From: an uncultured Ruminococcus sp.
GTDB taxonomy: Bacteria; Bacillota; Clostridia; Oscillospirales; Ruminococcaceae
Direction of reading: 5' to 3'
Length of the DNA: 10,221 nucleotides
Assembly (NCBI GenBank): GCA_902796865.1
Contig: CADBQZ010000137.1
Span: 1 to 10,221 of the forward strand
A program made the position numbers and the translations under genes. Of this stretch, positions 1 to 6,538 are shown in pieces; the first letter of the stretch is position 1; each line of letters begins with the position of its first letter. The notes beneath the pieces are model-generated. The model saw only the letters and a program-made list of their open reading frames with translations, ran no database searches and was not told the origin of the DNA.

Positions 1-296
1 ATAAATATTTCCCATCCTATGCTACTGAATGGTACTTGTAAAAGATATATAAGCGGTTGGCTTATCAAAAAGAATACGAATGTTTTAAATGCGGATTCAA
101 GAGGCTTTTTACAGTTTGACATTATTATGACTGCAAATAATATCCACGCTTCAAAAAATATACCCATTCTTTCAAATGATGTATTTTCAAAGACGGGGAC
201 AACTAAGAATACTGAAGTTACTATAGCAGTGCCTACAGCAAAAAGTATCACATTAAGCCAGGTCATTTTTATTTCACCAAATAATTTTTTTATCAT
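1..296 (-). CDS. Conserved hypothetical membrane protein, 3' end missing
   Basis: The reading frame is open on the minus strand from an ATG at 296 to the window edge (98 codons seen, no stop), so the C-terminus is outside. A GGAG ribosome binding site lies at 303-306, six bases before the ATG. The protein starts with a short basic, amphipathic stretch (MIKKLFGEIKMTW), then a hydrophobic helix at about residues 13-34. A second helix follows at about 50-60 and a third at about 70-88, the last running into an S-Q-P-L-I-Y-L-L-Q-V-P-F motif. That motif resembles a family of short uncharacterised membrane proteins of Lachnospiraceae and Ruminococcus as I remember them; no function is known to me. 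It starts 21 bases after the stop of the YdcF-like gene and is probably co-transcribed with it. The opposite-strand frame here lacks a ribosome binding site and is a shadow. Confidence 0.75.
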   Translation of the reverse strand, partial: MIKKLFGEIKMTWLNVILFAVGTAIVTSVFLVVPVFENTSFERMGIFFEAWILFAVIIMSNCKKPLESAFKTFVFFLISQPLIYLLQVPFSSIGWEIF

Positions 297-317
297 ATTA
301 TTCTCCTATATAATTTT

Positions 318-1220
318 TTAAACTGTATTAGACAAGTATATAACGAGTATCATTCCGATAATATTAAGAGCAAACAAAGATATCAAAGCAATGTGCTTTT
401 TGCGTTCATAGTAAATTGCAGCAATAAATTCTCTTATAAAGGCGTTGATCCAGAAATATCTTTTTGTTTTGCTTCCGATGCCTTCGGTTTTTATTCCCTG
501 CGTGGAAGCTATCACTCCAGAACGGAAGACATGATAGTTTGTTGTCGAAAAAGCTATCTTTGGGTCGTCACTATCAAAGTGTTCATTTATGATCTTAACA
601 GAGTTTTTCATATTTTCATATGTGCTCACAGAATCAGTTTCGGCAAGTATCCTGCTTTCTTCTATGCCTATACTCATAAGATAATTCTTTATTGCTTCTC
701 CCTCTGATATTATTTCATCAGAGCCTTGTCCGCCGGTCGGCACAAAAATAATATCTTTTCCGGTCTTTTCTTTTTGTTTATTCGCAAACCATACCGCTCT
801 GTCTGCACGTCCCTGTAAAAGCTTTGTAAGAGTACCATCTTTTTTAATCTGACAGCCAAGTATCAATATATAGTCTTTATTAAATGCGGGAACTCTTTTT
901 GCGGCTTTTAGGCTCATAACTATACTTCCTATAAGTACACATTCAAGATATGTAATTACCATATAACTTATTGTAGTAAAGGCCATATATACATACAAGG
1001 CCAGATCACTTACCTCCATTATTCCTGATGATATCTTGTTCAGAAATTGTCCGCTTAAAGAGGGAAGGAAAGAACCAATACATATAAGCAGTCCTAAGGC
1101 GGTCCCAAGCAGATTTCTGAAAGTTCTGCCTTCTTTTATCAGGAGCTGTATATTGCTTATCGTTATAAGCAGAGATAAGATGAATGCAACAGGGAATGCA
1201 AAAAAATGTAAACGTTTCAA
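318..1220 (-). CDS. YdcF/ElyC/SanA-type DUF218 domain protein (C-terminal part of a frameshifted gene)
   Basis: This frame encodes the C-terminal two thirds of what looks like one membrane protein whose N-terminal part is the frame at 1006-1794. Hydrophobic helices lie near the start (about 8-27, 35-55 and 70-105). The DUF218 domain follows at about residues 117-250, with its usual signatures: DYILILGCQ, the R-A-D-R-A helix, PTGGQGSDE, SEGEAIKNYL...GI, a T-Y-E-N motif, TTNYHVFRS, and a final W-I-N-A-F-I-R-E segment. A last helix lies at about 276-298. The family includes YdcF, SanA and ElyC, which are implicated in envelope or peptidoglycan-precursor functions; the chemistry of most members is unsettled. 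The nominal start at 1220 is a TTG with no Shine-Dalgarno sequence. The same frame is closed by a TGA at 1251-1253, with no ATG between, so I do not believe this is an independent start. Joining it to the upstream frame at the T run (1200-1206) gives a protein of about 490 residues. Confidence 0.8.
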   Translation of the reverse strand: MKRLHFFAFPVAFILSLLITISNIQLLIKEGRTFRNLLGTALGLLICIGSFLPSLSGQFLNKISSGIMEVSDLALYVYMAFTTISYMVITYLECVLIGSIVMSLKAAKRVPAFNKDYILILGCQIKKDGTLTKLLQGRADRAVWFANKQKEKTGKDIIFVPTGGQGSDEIISEGEAIKNYLMSIGIEESRILAETDSVSTYENMKNSVKIINEHFDSDDPKIAFSTTNYHVFRSGVIASTQGIKTEGIGSKTKRYFWINAFIREFIAAIYYERKKHIALISLFALNIIGMILVIYLSNTV

Positions 1221-1794
1221 CAGAAGATATGATAGAATGGATATTGTATATCAAACCGTTTCCTAATACTATATTTATGAGCATGAAAGTCTGGTCAAAT
1301 AGCATCGGTATAAGGAAGATAATAGCTCCGAGCCGCCTGACGTTCCTGTATTGATACAGATTTTTTTTCTGTTCTTTTATCTGTTCTATGATAAGGAATA
1401 CTATAATTGAAAGTAAATATATAAATACAGACAGTTGTATAACTTCACCGCCTGTACAGCTGCCAAGGAAATAACCATGTGTAACTATACCGCCGGTGTG
1501 AACATAAAACATATGTGAATAAGCAATGGTTGAATCCGGAAGCGAAACAGAAACAAATGCTTTTCCTCGTGAGATACCCTTTATGGTAAGGTAAAACTTG
1601 TTTCCATCAATGTGTTTATCTGTTATTTCTATTATTTCTTTGTCTTGTTCGATATTTATATCATAGTCGGATACTTGTCTTATAGGGTCGCTCAATATAA
1701 TATGGCATTCATAAGTATCACCAAATATCAGGAGTACGACCGTACATATTGTGATAAGTATTGCTGCAAGTCCGCCGAAAAATATTTTTTTCAT
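1006..1794 (-). CDS. N-terminal part of the frameshifted YdcF/ElyC-type membrane protein
   Basis: The ATG at 1794 has a good AGGAGA ribosome binding site about 6 bases upstream. Residues 4-24 form a signal-anchor helix. About 25-115 is an extracytoplasmic segment rich in beta-type residues. Helices follow at about 119-137 and 156-176, and another begins near 185. Up to Phe198 the sequence reads as a normal membrane protein. After that, in this frame, it becomes a Cys-rich and then polar, hydrophobicity-poor tail (CIPCCIHL and beyond, to 262), while the +1 frame continues with clean hydrophobic helices and then the DUF218 domain. The 215-base overlap on one strand and the change of character exactly at a 7-T run show that the natural product is a fusion of both frames. 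Residues 199-262 here are therefore probably not made in an intact allele. The gene starts 103 bases after the anti-sigma gene and may have its own control region (see 1817-1843). Confidence 0.7.
   Translation of the reverse strand: MKKIFFGGLAAILITICTVVLLIFGDTYECHIILSDPIRQVSDYDINIEQDKEIIEITDKHIDGNKFYLTIKGISRGKAFVSVSLPDSTIAYSHMFYVHTGGIVTHGYFLGSCTGGEVIQLSVFIYLLSIIVFLIIEQIKEQKKNLYQYRNVRRLGAIIFLIPMLFDQTFMLINIVLGNGLIYNIHSIISSVETFTFFCIPCCIHLISAYNDKQYTAPDKRRQNFQKSAWDRLRTAYMYWFFPSLFKRTISEQDIIRNNGGK
1200..1206 (-). other. Homopolymer (7 T on the coding strand) at the frameshift point
   Basis: On the coding strand the run reads ACA TTT TTT TGC in the upstream frame. Removing one T gives ACA TTT TTT GCA, which joins Phe198 of the N-terminal frame directly to the F-A-F-P-V-A-F-I-L helix of the C-terminal frame. 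A single-base indel in the run, from a sequencing or assembly error or a real mutation, explains everything. A +1 ribosomal shift or RNA polymerase slippage on the T run is possible but not required. Confidence 0.7.
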
Positions 1795-1816
1795 ATTATT
1801 CTCCTTTGCAGATATA

Positions 1817-1843
1817 GAACGTTCCTTTTAACGGGAACGTTCC
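1817..1843. promoter_or_regulatory. Paired palindrome GAACGTTCC / GGAACGTTC upstream of the YdcF-like gene
   Basis: GAACGTTCC at 1817-1825 and GGAACGTTC at 1834-1842 form a perfect 9-bp inverted repeat with an 8-base loop. Each arm contains the self-complementary GAACGTTC, so the two units are also direct repeats 18 bp apart. The element lies 23-49 bases before the ATG at 1794. It is GC-rich within a very AT-rich gap (1795-1897). A TATAAT-like hexamer is present on the minus strand at 1863-1868, but no convincing -35 accompanies it. The element could be a tandem operator for a dimeric regulator or an mRNA hairpin in the leader. No T tract follows on the minus strand, so it is not an ordinary terminator for the preceding operon. 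Confidence 0.45.
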
Positions 1844-1897
1844 GGCTTTTATAGAGACAAATATTATATCTTTTATTTTTAGCTTATTTATTATTTG

Positions 1898-2302
1898 TTA
1901 TCCTAATTTTTTTACGATCACCAATTTGTTCTTATTATCTGTATATTCATAAGATACACTATCCATATAATTTTTTACCATGTATATACCAAGTCCGCCT
2001 ATTTTTCGCTCATCAGCTGAAAGGGTAACATCAGGATCGGGCTTTTTGAGCGGATCGAATGGCTTTCCGCTGTCGATAAATTCGATAGTCAATACATTGT
2101 CTTCTACGCCGCATCTTATGGTAGCATCGCCCTCATCGGGTGTATACGCATAGTGAGCAATATTTACGAATATTTCTTCGAGAGATATATCTACCTGCAT
2201 ATGAATTGCCATCGGACAATTGTTTTCTTCAAGTATTCCGTCGATGAATCCTGTTACTGTACTAAGATTATCTGTGGTAGCTTTTAATGTAATTTCCTGC
2301 AT
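1898..2302 (-). CDS. RsbW/SpoIIAB-like anti-sigma factor serine kinase (HATPase_c_2)
   Basis: This is a 134-residue single-domain GHKL ATPase. The ATP-binding motifs are present: an N-box at about 42-53 (EEIFVNIAHYAY, with Asn47), the G1 box DSGKPFDP at 77-84, and the G2 box GGLGIYMVKNYMD at 102-114. Proteins of this type bind and hold a sigma factor, or phosphorylate a STAS-domain anti-anti-sigma protein on Ser/Thr. A cognate PP2C phosphatase reverses that phosphorylation. I chose the ATG at 2302: AAAGGA sits 8 bases upstream, and the domain's conserved beta strand begins right after it. Longer starts would put unrelated residues inside the coding end of the preceding gene. The start is one base after the phosphatase stop (TAA-T-ATG), so translation is almost certainly coupled. 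Neither a sigma factor nor a STAS protein is encoded in the window. The exact partner is inferred, the family call is firm. Confidence 0.88.
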   Translation of the reverse strand: MQEITLKATTDNLSTVTGFIDGILEENNCPMAIHMQVDISLEEIFVNIAHYAYTPDEGDATIRCGVEDNVLTIEFIDSGKPFDPLKKPDPDVTLSADERKIGGLGIYMVKNYMDSVSYEYTDNKNKLVIVKKLG

Positions 2303-2303
2303 A

Positions 2304-4064
2304 TTAAACATCCTTTCGTCCATAGTATGTAAATCCGAGCATCGTAAGGTCGTCAAACTGCGGTGCTTCTCCAACAAATTTATCTACTGATGATTTTACG
2401 TTTTTCAAAAGCTGTTCATTTGATACATCAGGTTCCTGATTAAGTGCATCGAGCATTCTGTCGGTTCCGTAAAGTTCATTATTAGCATCTGTAGCTTCAG
2501 GAACACCGTCTGTATAGACAAACAGTCTGTCCCCGGGATCGAGCTTGAATTCATGCTCTTGGTAGGCGTAACCTTCTATTGTACCTACGCAGAAAGAATG
2601 ACGGTATTTTACAAGTTCAAACTTTCCATTTGCACGTTTTAATACAGGATGTTCATGACCTGCATTAATAGCATATCCCTTTCCGGTAGAAACTTCTATA
2701 ACAGCCATCCATACAGTTACGAAGTGCATAGATGTATTGTTTATGCTTAACTGATTATTTACATGAGTTATTATTTTGGACGGGCTTATCTCGCCGGCCT
2801 GCGCTTTGAACTTTATGTGCGTCTTTGATATTGCCATGAATATAGATGCCGGGATACCTTTACCGGATACATCAGCTATAACAAGTGCAAGATGATCGTC
2901 GTCGATAAAGAAGAAATCGTAAAAGTCTCCGCCGACTTCTTTTGCAGGTGTCATTGAAGCAAAAATATCAAATTCTGTTCTGTCTGGGAAAGGTGGGAAT
3001 ATCGAAGGAAGCAAGCTTCCCTGTATCTGTGCAGCAACATTTAACTCTGCTTTATCATGTTCTTCTTTTGCTGTGATTTCCTTTAAATTGTCGATGTATT
3101 TATCGAGCTGTGTTACCATATAAGAATAGGATTTTGCAAGATTTCCTACTTCCGAACTGTCTTTTTCATAAATCGCACAGTAGGTGGTTATTTTAGTAGG
3201 ATCCGGTTTTTCTTCGCTTTCTTTTACATAGTCGATAGCTATTTCAGAAAGGGTTTGTATCGGTATGGTAACGTTTTTTTCAAGATATATAAGAAGTATT
3301 ATACCTGCAAGTATAAAAACATTTATAGTTCCTGCACAATGGAAGTAGATGTGATACCATATCGTTGTAAAGTCACCTGAGACTTCGCTCATTATTTTAT
3401 ATACTGAATAGCCTACGGTAAGTGTTGCGATGAAAGTGAATGCCATGAAGAATATTATCATTCGTTCATTTAAAGAAAACTTCTTTTTTGTAGTAAAGTA
3501 ATTATATCCTATGATAAGCGGCATTCCGAGTATACAGCTAAAATCGAGATTATTGAAAAAAACAATAGAAGTTGATTTTGAAATAATATCTCCATATCCG
3601 AATAGGTGCATTACAAAGCCTAGCAGGAATGATGTTATAAGCATATCAACGAGCATTATTATAAGATACTTTATAACATGACGTGTATTGTCAAGCTTTG
3701 GAGTTTCAAAGTTACTGCGTTTAGTTATTACAGGAACAAACTTTTTTTTGAATTTTATGTTGAAACATAAGAAATACGGTATATAACCTATAAGAAATTG
3801 TATCGGAAAGCTTAAAAAATATATCTCCGGCTTTATACCAAACATTATGTCGGCGACCAGATTTGCTACTGCACAGCCGAGTACTCCGGGAATACCGTAG
3901 ATAAGTCCGAAAAACGGACACAATGCTGTTGCTGGGCGTATCTCGGTTATAGATGTAAATGAATATGAATATCTGAATGGTACAGTCACGATAAAGAACA
4001 CTGCGAAAGCAATAAGGAACTTAAACCATTTATTATCAGATATTTTCTTTTGGGCTGTATTCAT
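2304..4064 (-). CDS. Membrane-bound SpoIIE/RsbU-type PP2C serine phosphatase with N-terminal multi-helix sensor domain
   Basis: A 586-residue protein. Residues about 13-262 are a membrane domain of roughly six helices that carries EIRPA (41-45), GLIYG..G...CA..N..AD (53-72), GYIPY (93-97) and NNLDFSCILGMP (171-182). The whole pattern recurs in the C-terminal half of the transporter at 4533-6329, and it resembles the S-component fold of ECF importers. About 266-325 looks like a HAMP-type linker, then a coiled helix at about 320-350 leads into the SpoIIE domain (about 345-580). Metal-binding acidic residues are all present: GGD-FYD (Asp380, Asp383), ADVSGKG (Asp398), YTDG (Asp519) and FDD (Asp571/572). 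It should therefore be an active Mn/Mg-dependent phosphatase, most likely acting on a phosphorylated STAS antagonist. The ATG at 4064 has AAAGGA about 10 bases upstream, overlapping the stop of the preceding gene. The anti-sigma kinase follows one base after its stop. What ligand the membrane domain senses cannot be read from the sequence. Confidence 0.9.
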   Translation of the reverse strand: MNTAQKKISDNKWFKFLIAFAVFFIVTVPFRYSYSFTSITEIRPATALCPFFGLIYGIPGVLGCAVANLVADIMFGIKPEIYFLSFPIQFLIGYIPYFLCFNIKFKKKFVPVITKRSNFETPKLDNTRHVIKYLIIMLVDMLITSFLLGFVMHLFGYGDIISKSTSIVFFNNLDFSCILGMPLIIGYNYFTTKKKFSLNERMIIFFMAFTFIATLTVGYSVYKIMSEVSGDFTTIWYHIYFHCAGTINVFILAGIILLIYLEKNVTIPIQTLSEIAIDYVKESEEKPDPTKITTYCAIYEKDSSEVGNLAKSYSYMVTQLDKYIDNLKEITAKEEHDKAELNVAAQIQGSLLPSIFPPFPDRTEFDIFASMTPAKEVGGDFYDFFFIDDDHLALVIADVSGKGIPASIFMAISKTHIKFKAQAGEISPSKIITHVNNQLSINNTSMHFVTVWMAVIEVSTGKGYAINAGHEHPVLKRANGKFELVKYRHSFCVGTIEGYAYQEHEFKLDPGDRLFVYTDGVPEATDANNELYGTDRMLDALNQEPDVSNEQLLKNVKSSVDKFVGEAPQFDDLTMLGFTYYGRKDV

Positions 4065-4078
4065 ATATTCTCATCCTT

Positions 4079-4552
4079 TCATTTTCCGTCATAATATATA
4101 TGCTCGGAATCATTTATTTCCATAAGTATCGAGTTTTGATTCAGTTTTTCAAGAGTCTCGTCCATGATATTTTTGAGCTGTTCTTCTGATATATCATACA
4201 GTTCATAAACTAATGTGTCTTCATTAGTAATATTATTTTTTTCATCTGCCCATGCCCCCTTGACATCATACTGGGTATAGCCGCCTGTATATTTTATACA
4301 TATGTTATTTACTATATCTTTGGCTTTATCCAAAGGAATAAGCTGAGAATAGGTATCTTTATCATTTGTACCTATATATAGAGTATATTTGGTGGTTTTT
4401 TCTATATCTTCACCCAGAAATTTATCACTGTCGTTGTTTTTTGGTGTATAAAATATATATACAGAAAGGCATATAACAGCGACAAGATTAATAACAGATA
4501 TTACCACAAATATACAGGTCAAAAGATTAGGATTATTTTTCTTTTTTTCCAA
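4079..4552 (-). CDS. Small membrane-anchored DUF3574-like protein
   Basis: A 157-residue protein. It has a short basic/polar N-terminus, one hydrophobic helix at about 11-35 (signal anchor, no lipobox cysteine of the normal type), and a soluble domain at about 54-157 presumably outside the membrane. The soluble part, with LYIGT, GGYTQYDVKGAW (90-101), ITNEDTLVYELYD and a helix ending in NQNSILMEI, resembles DUF3574, whose function is unknown to me. The start is a TTG at 4552, preceded by a full GGAG site at 4561-4564 that lies inside the end of the transporter gene. The two genes overlap by 20 bases, which indicates translational coupling. The TGA stop at 4079-4081 overlaps the ribosome binding site of the phosphatase gene. 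It may be an accessory or extracytoplasmic partner of the transporter or the sensor; this is inferred from position only. Confidence 0.8.
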   Translation of the reverse strand: MEKKKNNPNLLTCIFVVISVINLVAVICLSVYIFYTPKNNDSDKFLGEDIEKTTKYTLYIGTNDKDTYSQLIPLDKAKDIVNNICIKYTGGYTQYDVKGAWADEKNNITNEDTLVYELYDISEEQLKNIMDETLEKLNQNSILMEINDSEHIYYDGK

Positions 4553-6329
4553 TTTTTATTCTCCTTTTTACCGGAAGTATGAATATACATACAAGGAATG
4601 CTACTCCCATTATTGATAAAACGGAAGCAATGGTGCTGTTTGAAAGGTGAAGATCATAATGTACGCAAATGTGTGTTCCTATAAATACAATTGTACTTAT
4701 GATAAAGAAAAACGGTACGGCTTTTTGCGGTATTTTTTTTATCATTTTTGATCTTGCGGGGCGAGGAACTCTTAAAGAAAGCATTATGCTGTCGGATCTT
4801 GCCAGAATAAAAATCGGAAGTCCCAAGCAGATTGAGAACAAAAAGTTATTCATCAATACCATCTTGCCTATTGATGGGATCCATATTCCGAAAAACAGGT
4901 CGAGACCGAACACGAGGATCCATGATACAGCAAGCGAACCTACCAGTGAGCACCAAGCATAAAGCAGTATCCCTTTCCATGTTTTGGTATGCGGCTTTTT
5001 ATTATACAAAGCGTACCACATACGGTATGGGATATATGCGGCAAGGAAGTTGCCGGCAGCGCCAAGCAGCGTTTTTAAGTCAAACGTTCCGAAAAGATCG
5101 GCGATCGTGTTTCCCAGAGCACAGGCGGCGGCTCCTATACGACCGAATAATAATCCTGAAACGGTCGGGATAGAGTTTGCTGGACGTACTTCTGTATATC
5201 CTGGAACAAGCGTCATGACCTTAAAGAGCACACCGAGTATTGCAAATGGGATAAAGCAAAGAAGAAATCTTAACACATTCTTTTTGAACCGTGACACGGT
5301 TTTTCTTTTTTTAATTGCTGATCCGGATATAGGTGAGGAATCAGATGCAAGAGCAGGCGTTTCATCAGATTTGTTCTGGGATTCTTCGTGTGCTTCTTTT
5401 GATGATATATCTTTTTTCTTATAAAAAAATTTTTCTATCAGATGTGAGCCGGCTACGAATGCACCAAGCGCTATAATTACAGAACCGATTGCAGTACCAA
5501 GTGAAAATGGCTCGGTATGTCCTTCAGCATTTGGTATAAGCAAAGCAAGTGCGAAAGTCACTATAGGCTCGGTAGATGCAATAACGGTAACGCTTAAAGC
5601 ATCAGCATATCTTTCTGCATACATAAGCATGATGTAGGCATATGATTTTGAGAATATAGCAAGTATAAAGATAGATGACAACATTCTGTCTGACCATTCT
5701 ACATGAGCAAATGTCATTGGGTCTTCTATTACCCATAATATAAATCCTATAATTGCTGAAAAGGCTATTTGCAGGACACTAAGTATCAAAGGATCGGAAT
5801 CTTTGCAGAAATCAGTTGCGACTATCGTATAAATGGACATAAGTATGCAGGCACCGAGCATGAATAATGTTCCGACAATATCGGTCCCTTCAAAATACAC
5901 CATTTCTCCGTTCGTAAAGAATCCGCCGTGCGAAAACAGAATGCCTATGATTATGATAATGATACCCAAAAGGTTGTCTTTACTTGGCTTTTTCTTGAAG
6001 AAAAAAAGTATCAAAGGAACAAAAACGATATTCAAAGATGCCATAAAGCTTGCCTGAGATGATGATATGTATTTGAGTCCGACTTTTTCCATAAGCATAT
6101 TTCCTGCTATCAGCACTGAAAGTATGCCTGACCGTATGAGTGTCTGGCGGTCGAGAGAACGGAGACGTCGGAAAAATACAAGAAGAAGTATTATCGCTGC
6201 TATGCCGGATGTAAGTGTAAGATAGCCAAAGTCAGAAAGACTGCTTGGTATATCTTTTATAAAAATATACGATGATGCCCAGCATAAGGTTATAGACAGT
6301 AAGATTATATTCGATTCTTTTTTTCTCAT
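4533..6329 (-). CDS. EamA (DMT-family) transporter fused to an ECF-S-like C-terminal membrane domain
   Basis: A 598-residue protein of two membrane halves. Residues about 6-302 are a typical ten-helix EamA permease with two repeats, including ..WASSYIFIK.. in helix 1, ..SSSQASFMASLNIVFVPLI.. near the end of repeat one, and ..ASTEPIVTFALALLI.. in repeat two. Such proteins move small metabolites, often outward. Residues about 305-350 are a charged, Ser-rich cytoplasmic linker. Residues about 352-590 form a second domain of six or so helices, with EVRPA (380-384), GLLFG..G...CA..N..AD (392-411), AYIPY (431-435) and NNFLFSICLGLP (494-505). This second domain matches the N-terminus of the phosphatase at 2304-4064. 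Most EamA proteins end near residue 300, so the fusion is unusual. The ATG at 6329 has GGAG (6335-6338) six bases before it. The substrate cannot be named. It heads the operon behind the promoter at 6566-6594, or is second if the small ORF is real. Confidence 0.88.
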   Translation of the reverse strand: MRKKESNIILLSITLCWASSYIFIKDIPSSLSDFGYLTLTSGIAAIILLLVFFRRLRSLDRQTLIRSGILSVLIAGNMLMEKVGLKYISSSQASFMASLNIVFVPLILFFFKKKPSKDNLLGIIIIIIGILFSHGGFFTNGEMVYFEGTDIVGTLFMLGACILMSIYTIVATDFCKDSDPLILSVLQIAFSAIIGFILWVIEDPMTFAHVEWSDRMLSSIFILAIFSKSYAYIMLMYAERYADALSVTVIASTEPIVTFALALLIPNAEGHTEPFSLGTAIGSVIIALGAFVAGSHLIEKFFYKKKDISSKEAHEESQNKSDETPALASDSSPISGSAIKKRKTVSRFKKNVLRFLLCFIPFAILGVLFKVMTLVPGYTEVRPANSIPTVSGLLFGRIGAAACALGNTIADLFGTFDLKTLLGAAGNFLAAYIPYRMWYALYNKKPHTKTWKGILLYAWCSLVGSLAVSWILVFGLDLFFGIWIPSIGKMVLMNNFLFSICLGLPIFILARSDSIMLSLRVPRPARSKMIKKIPQKAVPFFFIISTIVFIGTHICVHYDLHLSNSTIASVLSIMGVAFLVCIFILPVKRRIKIGKKEK

Positions 6330-6331
6330 AG

Positions 6332-6433
6332 TTACTCCACGTTAATTATATTAATAGTTTTGGACATCTCAGAATATGATATACAGCTATAAGGCGTAAG
6401 CTTTTTGCAATACAGTTTTCGTATGTTTTTCAT
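6332..6433 (-). CDS. Possible 33-residue small protein or leader peptide before the transporter
   Basis: ATG at 6433 opens a 34-codon frame that ends with TAA at 6332-6334, two bases before the transporter ATG. AAAGGA at 6444-6449 lies 10 bases upstream, a reasonable Shine-Dalgarno site. The peptide begins MKNIRKLYCKKLTPYSC, with a basic front half, cysteines at 9 and 17, and an isoleucine/asparagine-rich end (ends NVE). It has no hydrophobic helix and I recognise no family. The codons for its last residues are the transporter's own ribosome binding site, so it could be a translational coupler or leader peptide as well as a free small protein. A chance ORF of this length is quite possible in AT-rich DNA. 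The support is the combination of ribosome binding site, exact abutment with the next gene, and position inside a clear transcript. Confidence 0.42.
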   Translation of the reverse strand: MKNIRKLYCKKLTPYSCISYSEMSKTINIINVE

Positions 6434-6457
6434 TTTCAATTATTCCTTTCATTTTAT

Positions 6458-6494
6458 ATAGATGATATGCCTTATCTTTTATCATATCATCTAT
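6458..6494 (-). promoter_or_regulatory. Leader hairpin, 12-bp perfect stem, before the small ORF
   Basis: ATAGATGATATG (6458-6469) and CATATCATCTAT (6483-6494) are perfectly complementary, with a 13-base loop. In the transcript the hairpin sits 9 bases before the AAAGGA site of the small ORF. It is AT-rich with no T tract after it, so it is not a terminator. Its position suggests control of translation or message stability. I match it to no known riboswitch class. Confidence 0.45.
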
Positions 6495-6511
6495 TGACAG
6501 TAGCGCCTGAC

Positions 6512-6538
6512 AAAAAACTGATGGTGCATCTGATGCAC
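6512..6538 (-). promoter_or_regulatory. Second leader hairpin followed by a T6 run (possible attenuator)
   Basis: On the minus strand GTGCATCAGATGCAC (6538-6524) is a near-complete palindrome able to form a 6-bp stem with a 3-base loop. CATCAG (a repeat of bases in the hairpin) and six T residues (6517-6512) follow. The six-base gap between stem and T run is longer than in a classical terminator. An alternative short stem (GATG/CATC) would sit closer to the T run, so two exclusive folds are possible. It lies about 20 bases after the expected transcript start. Confidence 0.3.

Noticed and set aside
1200..1206. Classical -1 programmed frameshift site
   Set aside because: The change needed is +1 (or -2), not -1; a -1 shift at the T run would enter the third frame.
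393..1266. Plus-strand frames opposite the YdcF-like gene (393-707 and 1036-1266)
   Set aside because: No ribosome binding sites, no protein character, and fully antisense to a clear membrane protein family.
1817..1843. The paired palindrome as a terminator of the sensing operon
   Set aside because: No T tract follows it on the minus strand, and a gene begins 23 bases later with a good ribosome binding site.
4669..6057. Plus-strand frames opposite the transporter gene (4669-4962, 4832-5173, 4984-5424, 5833-6057)
   Set aside because: Overlap each other and the well-supported minus-strand gene; sequences look like reverse-complement shadows.
6387..6452. Alternative 21-codon minus-strand frame starting 19 bases before the 33-codon one
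   Set aside because: No Shine-Dalgarno sequence before its ATG; the AAAGGA site lies inside it and serves the 33-codon frame instead.
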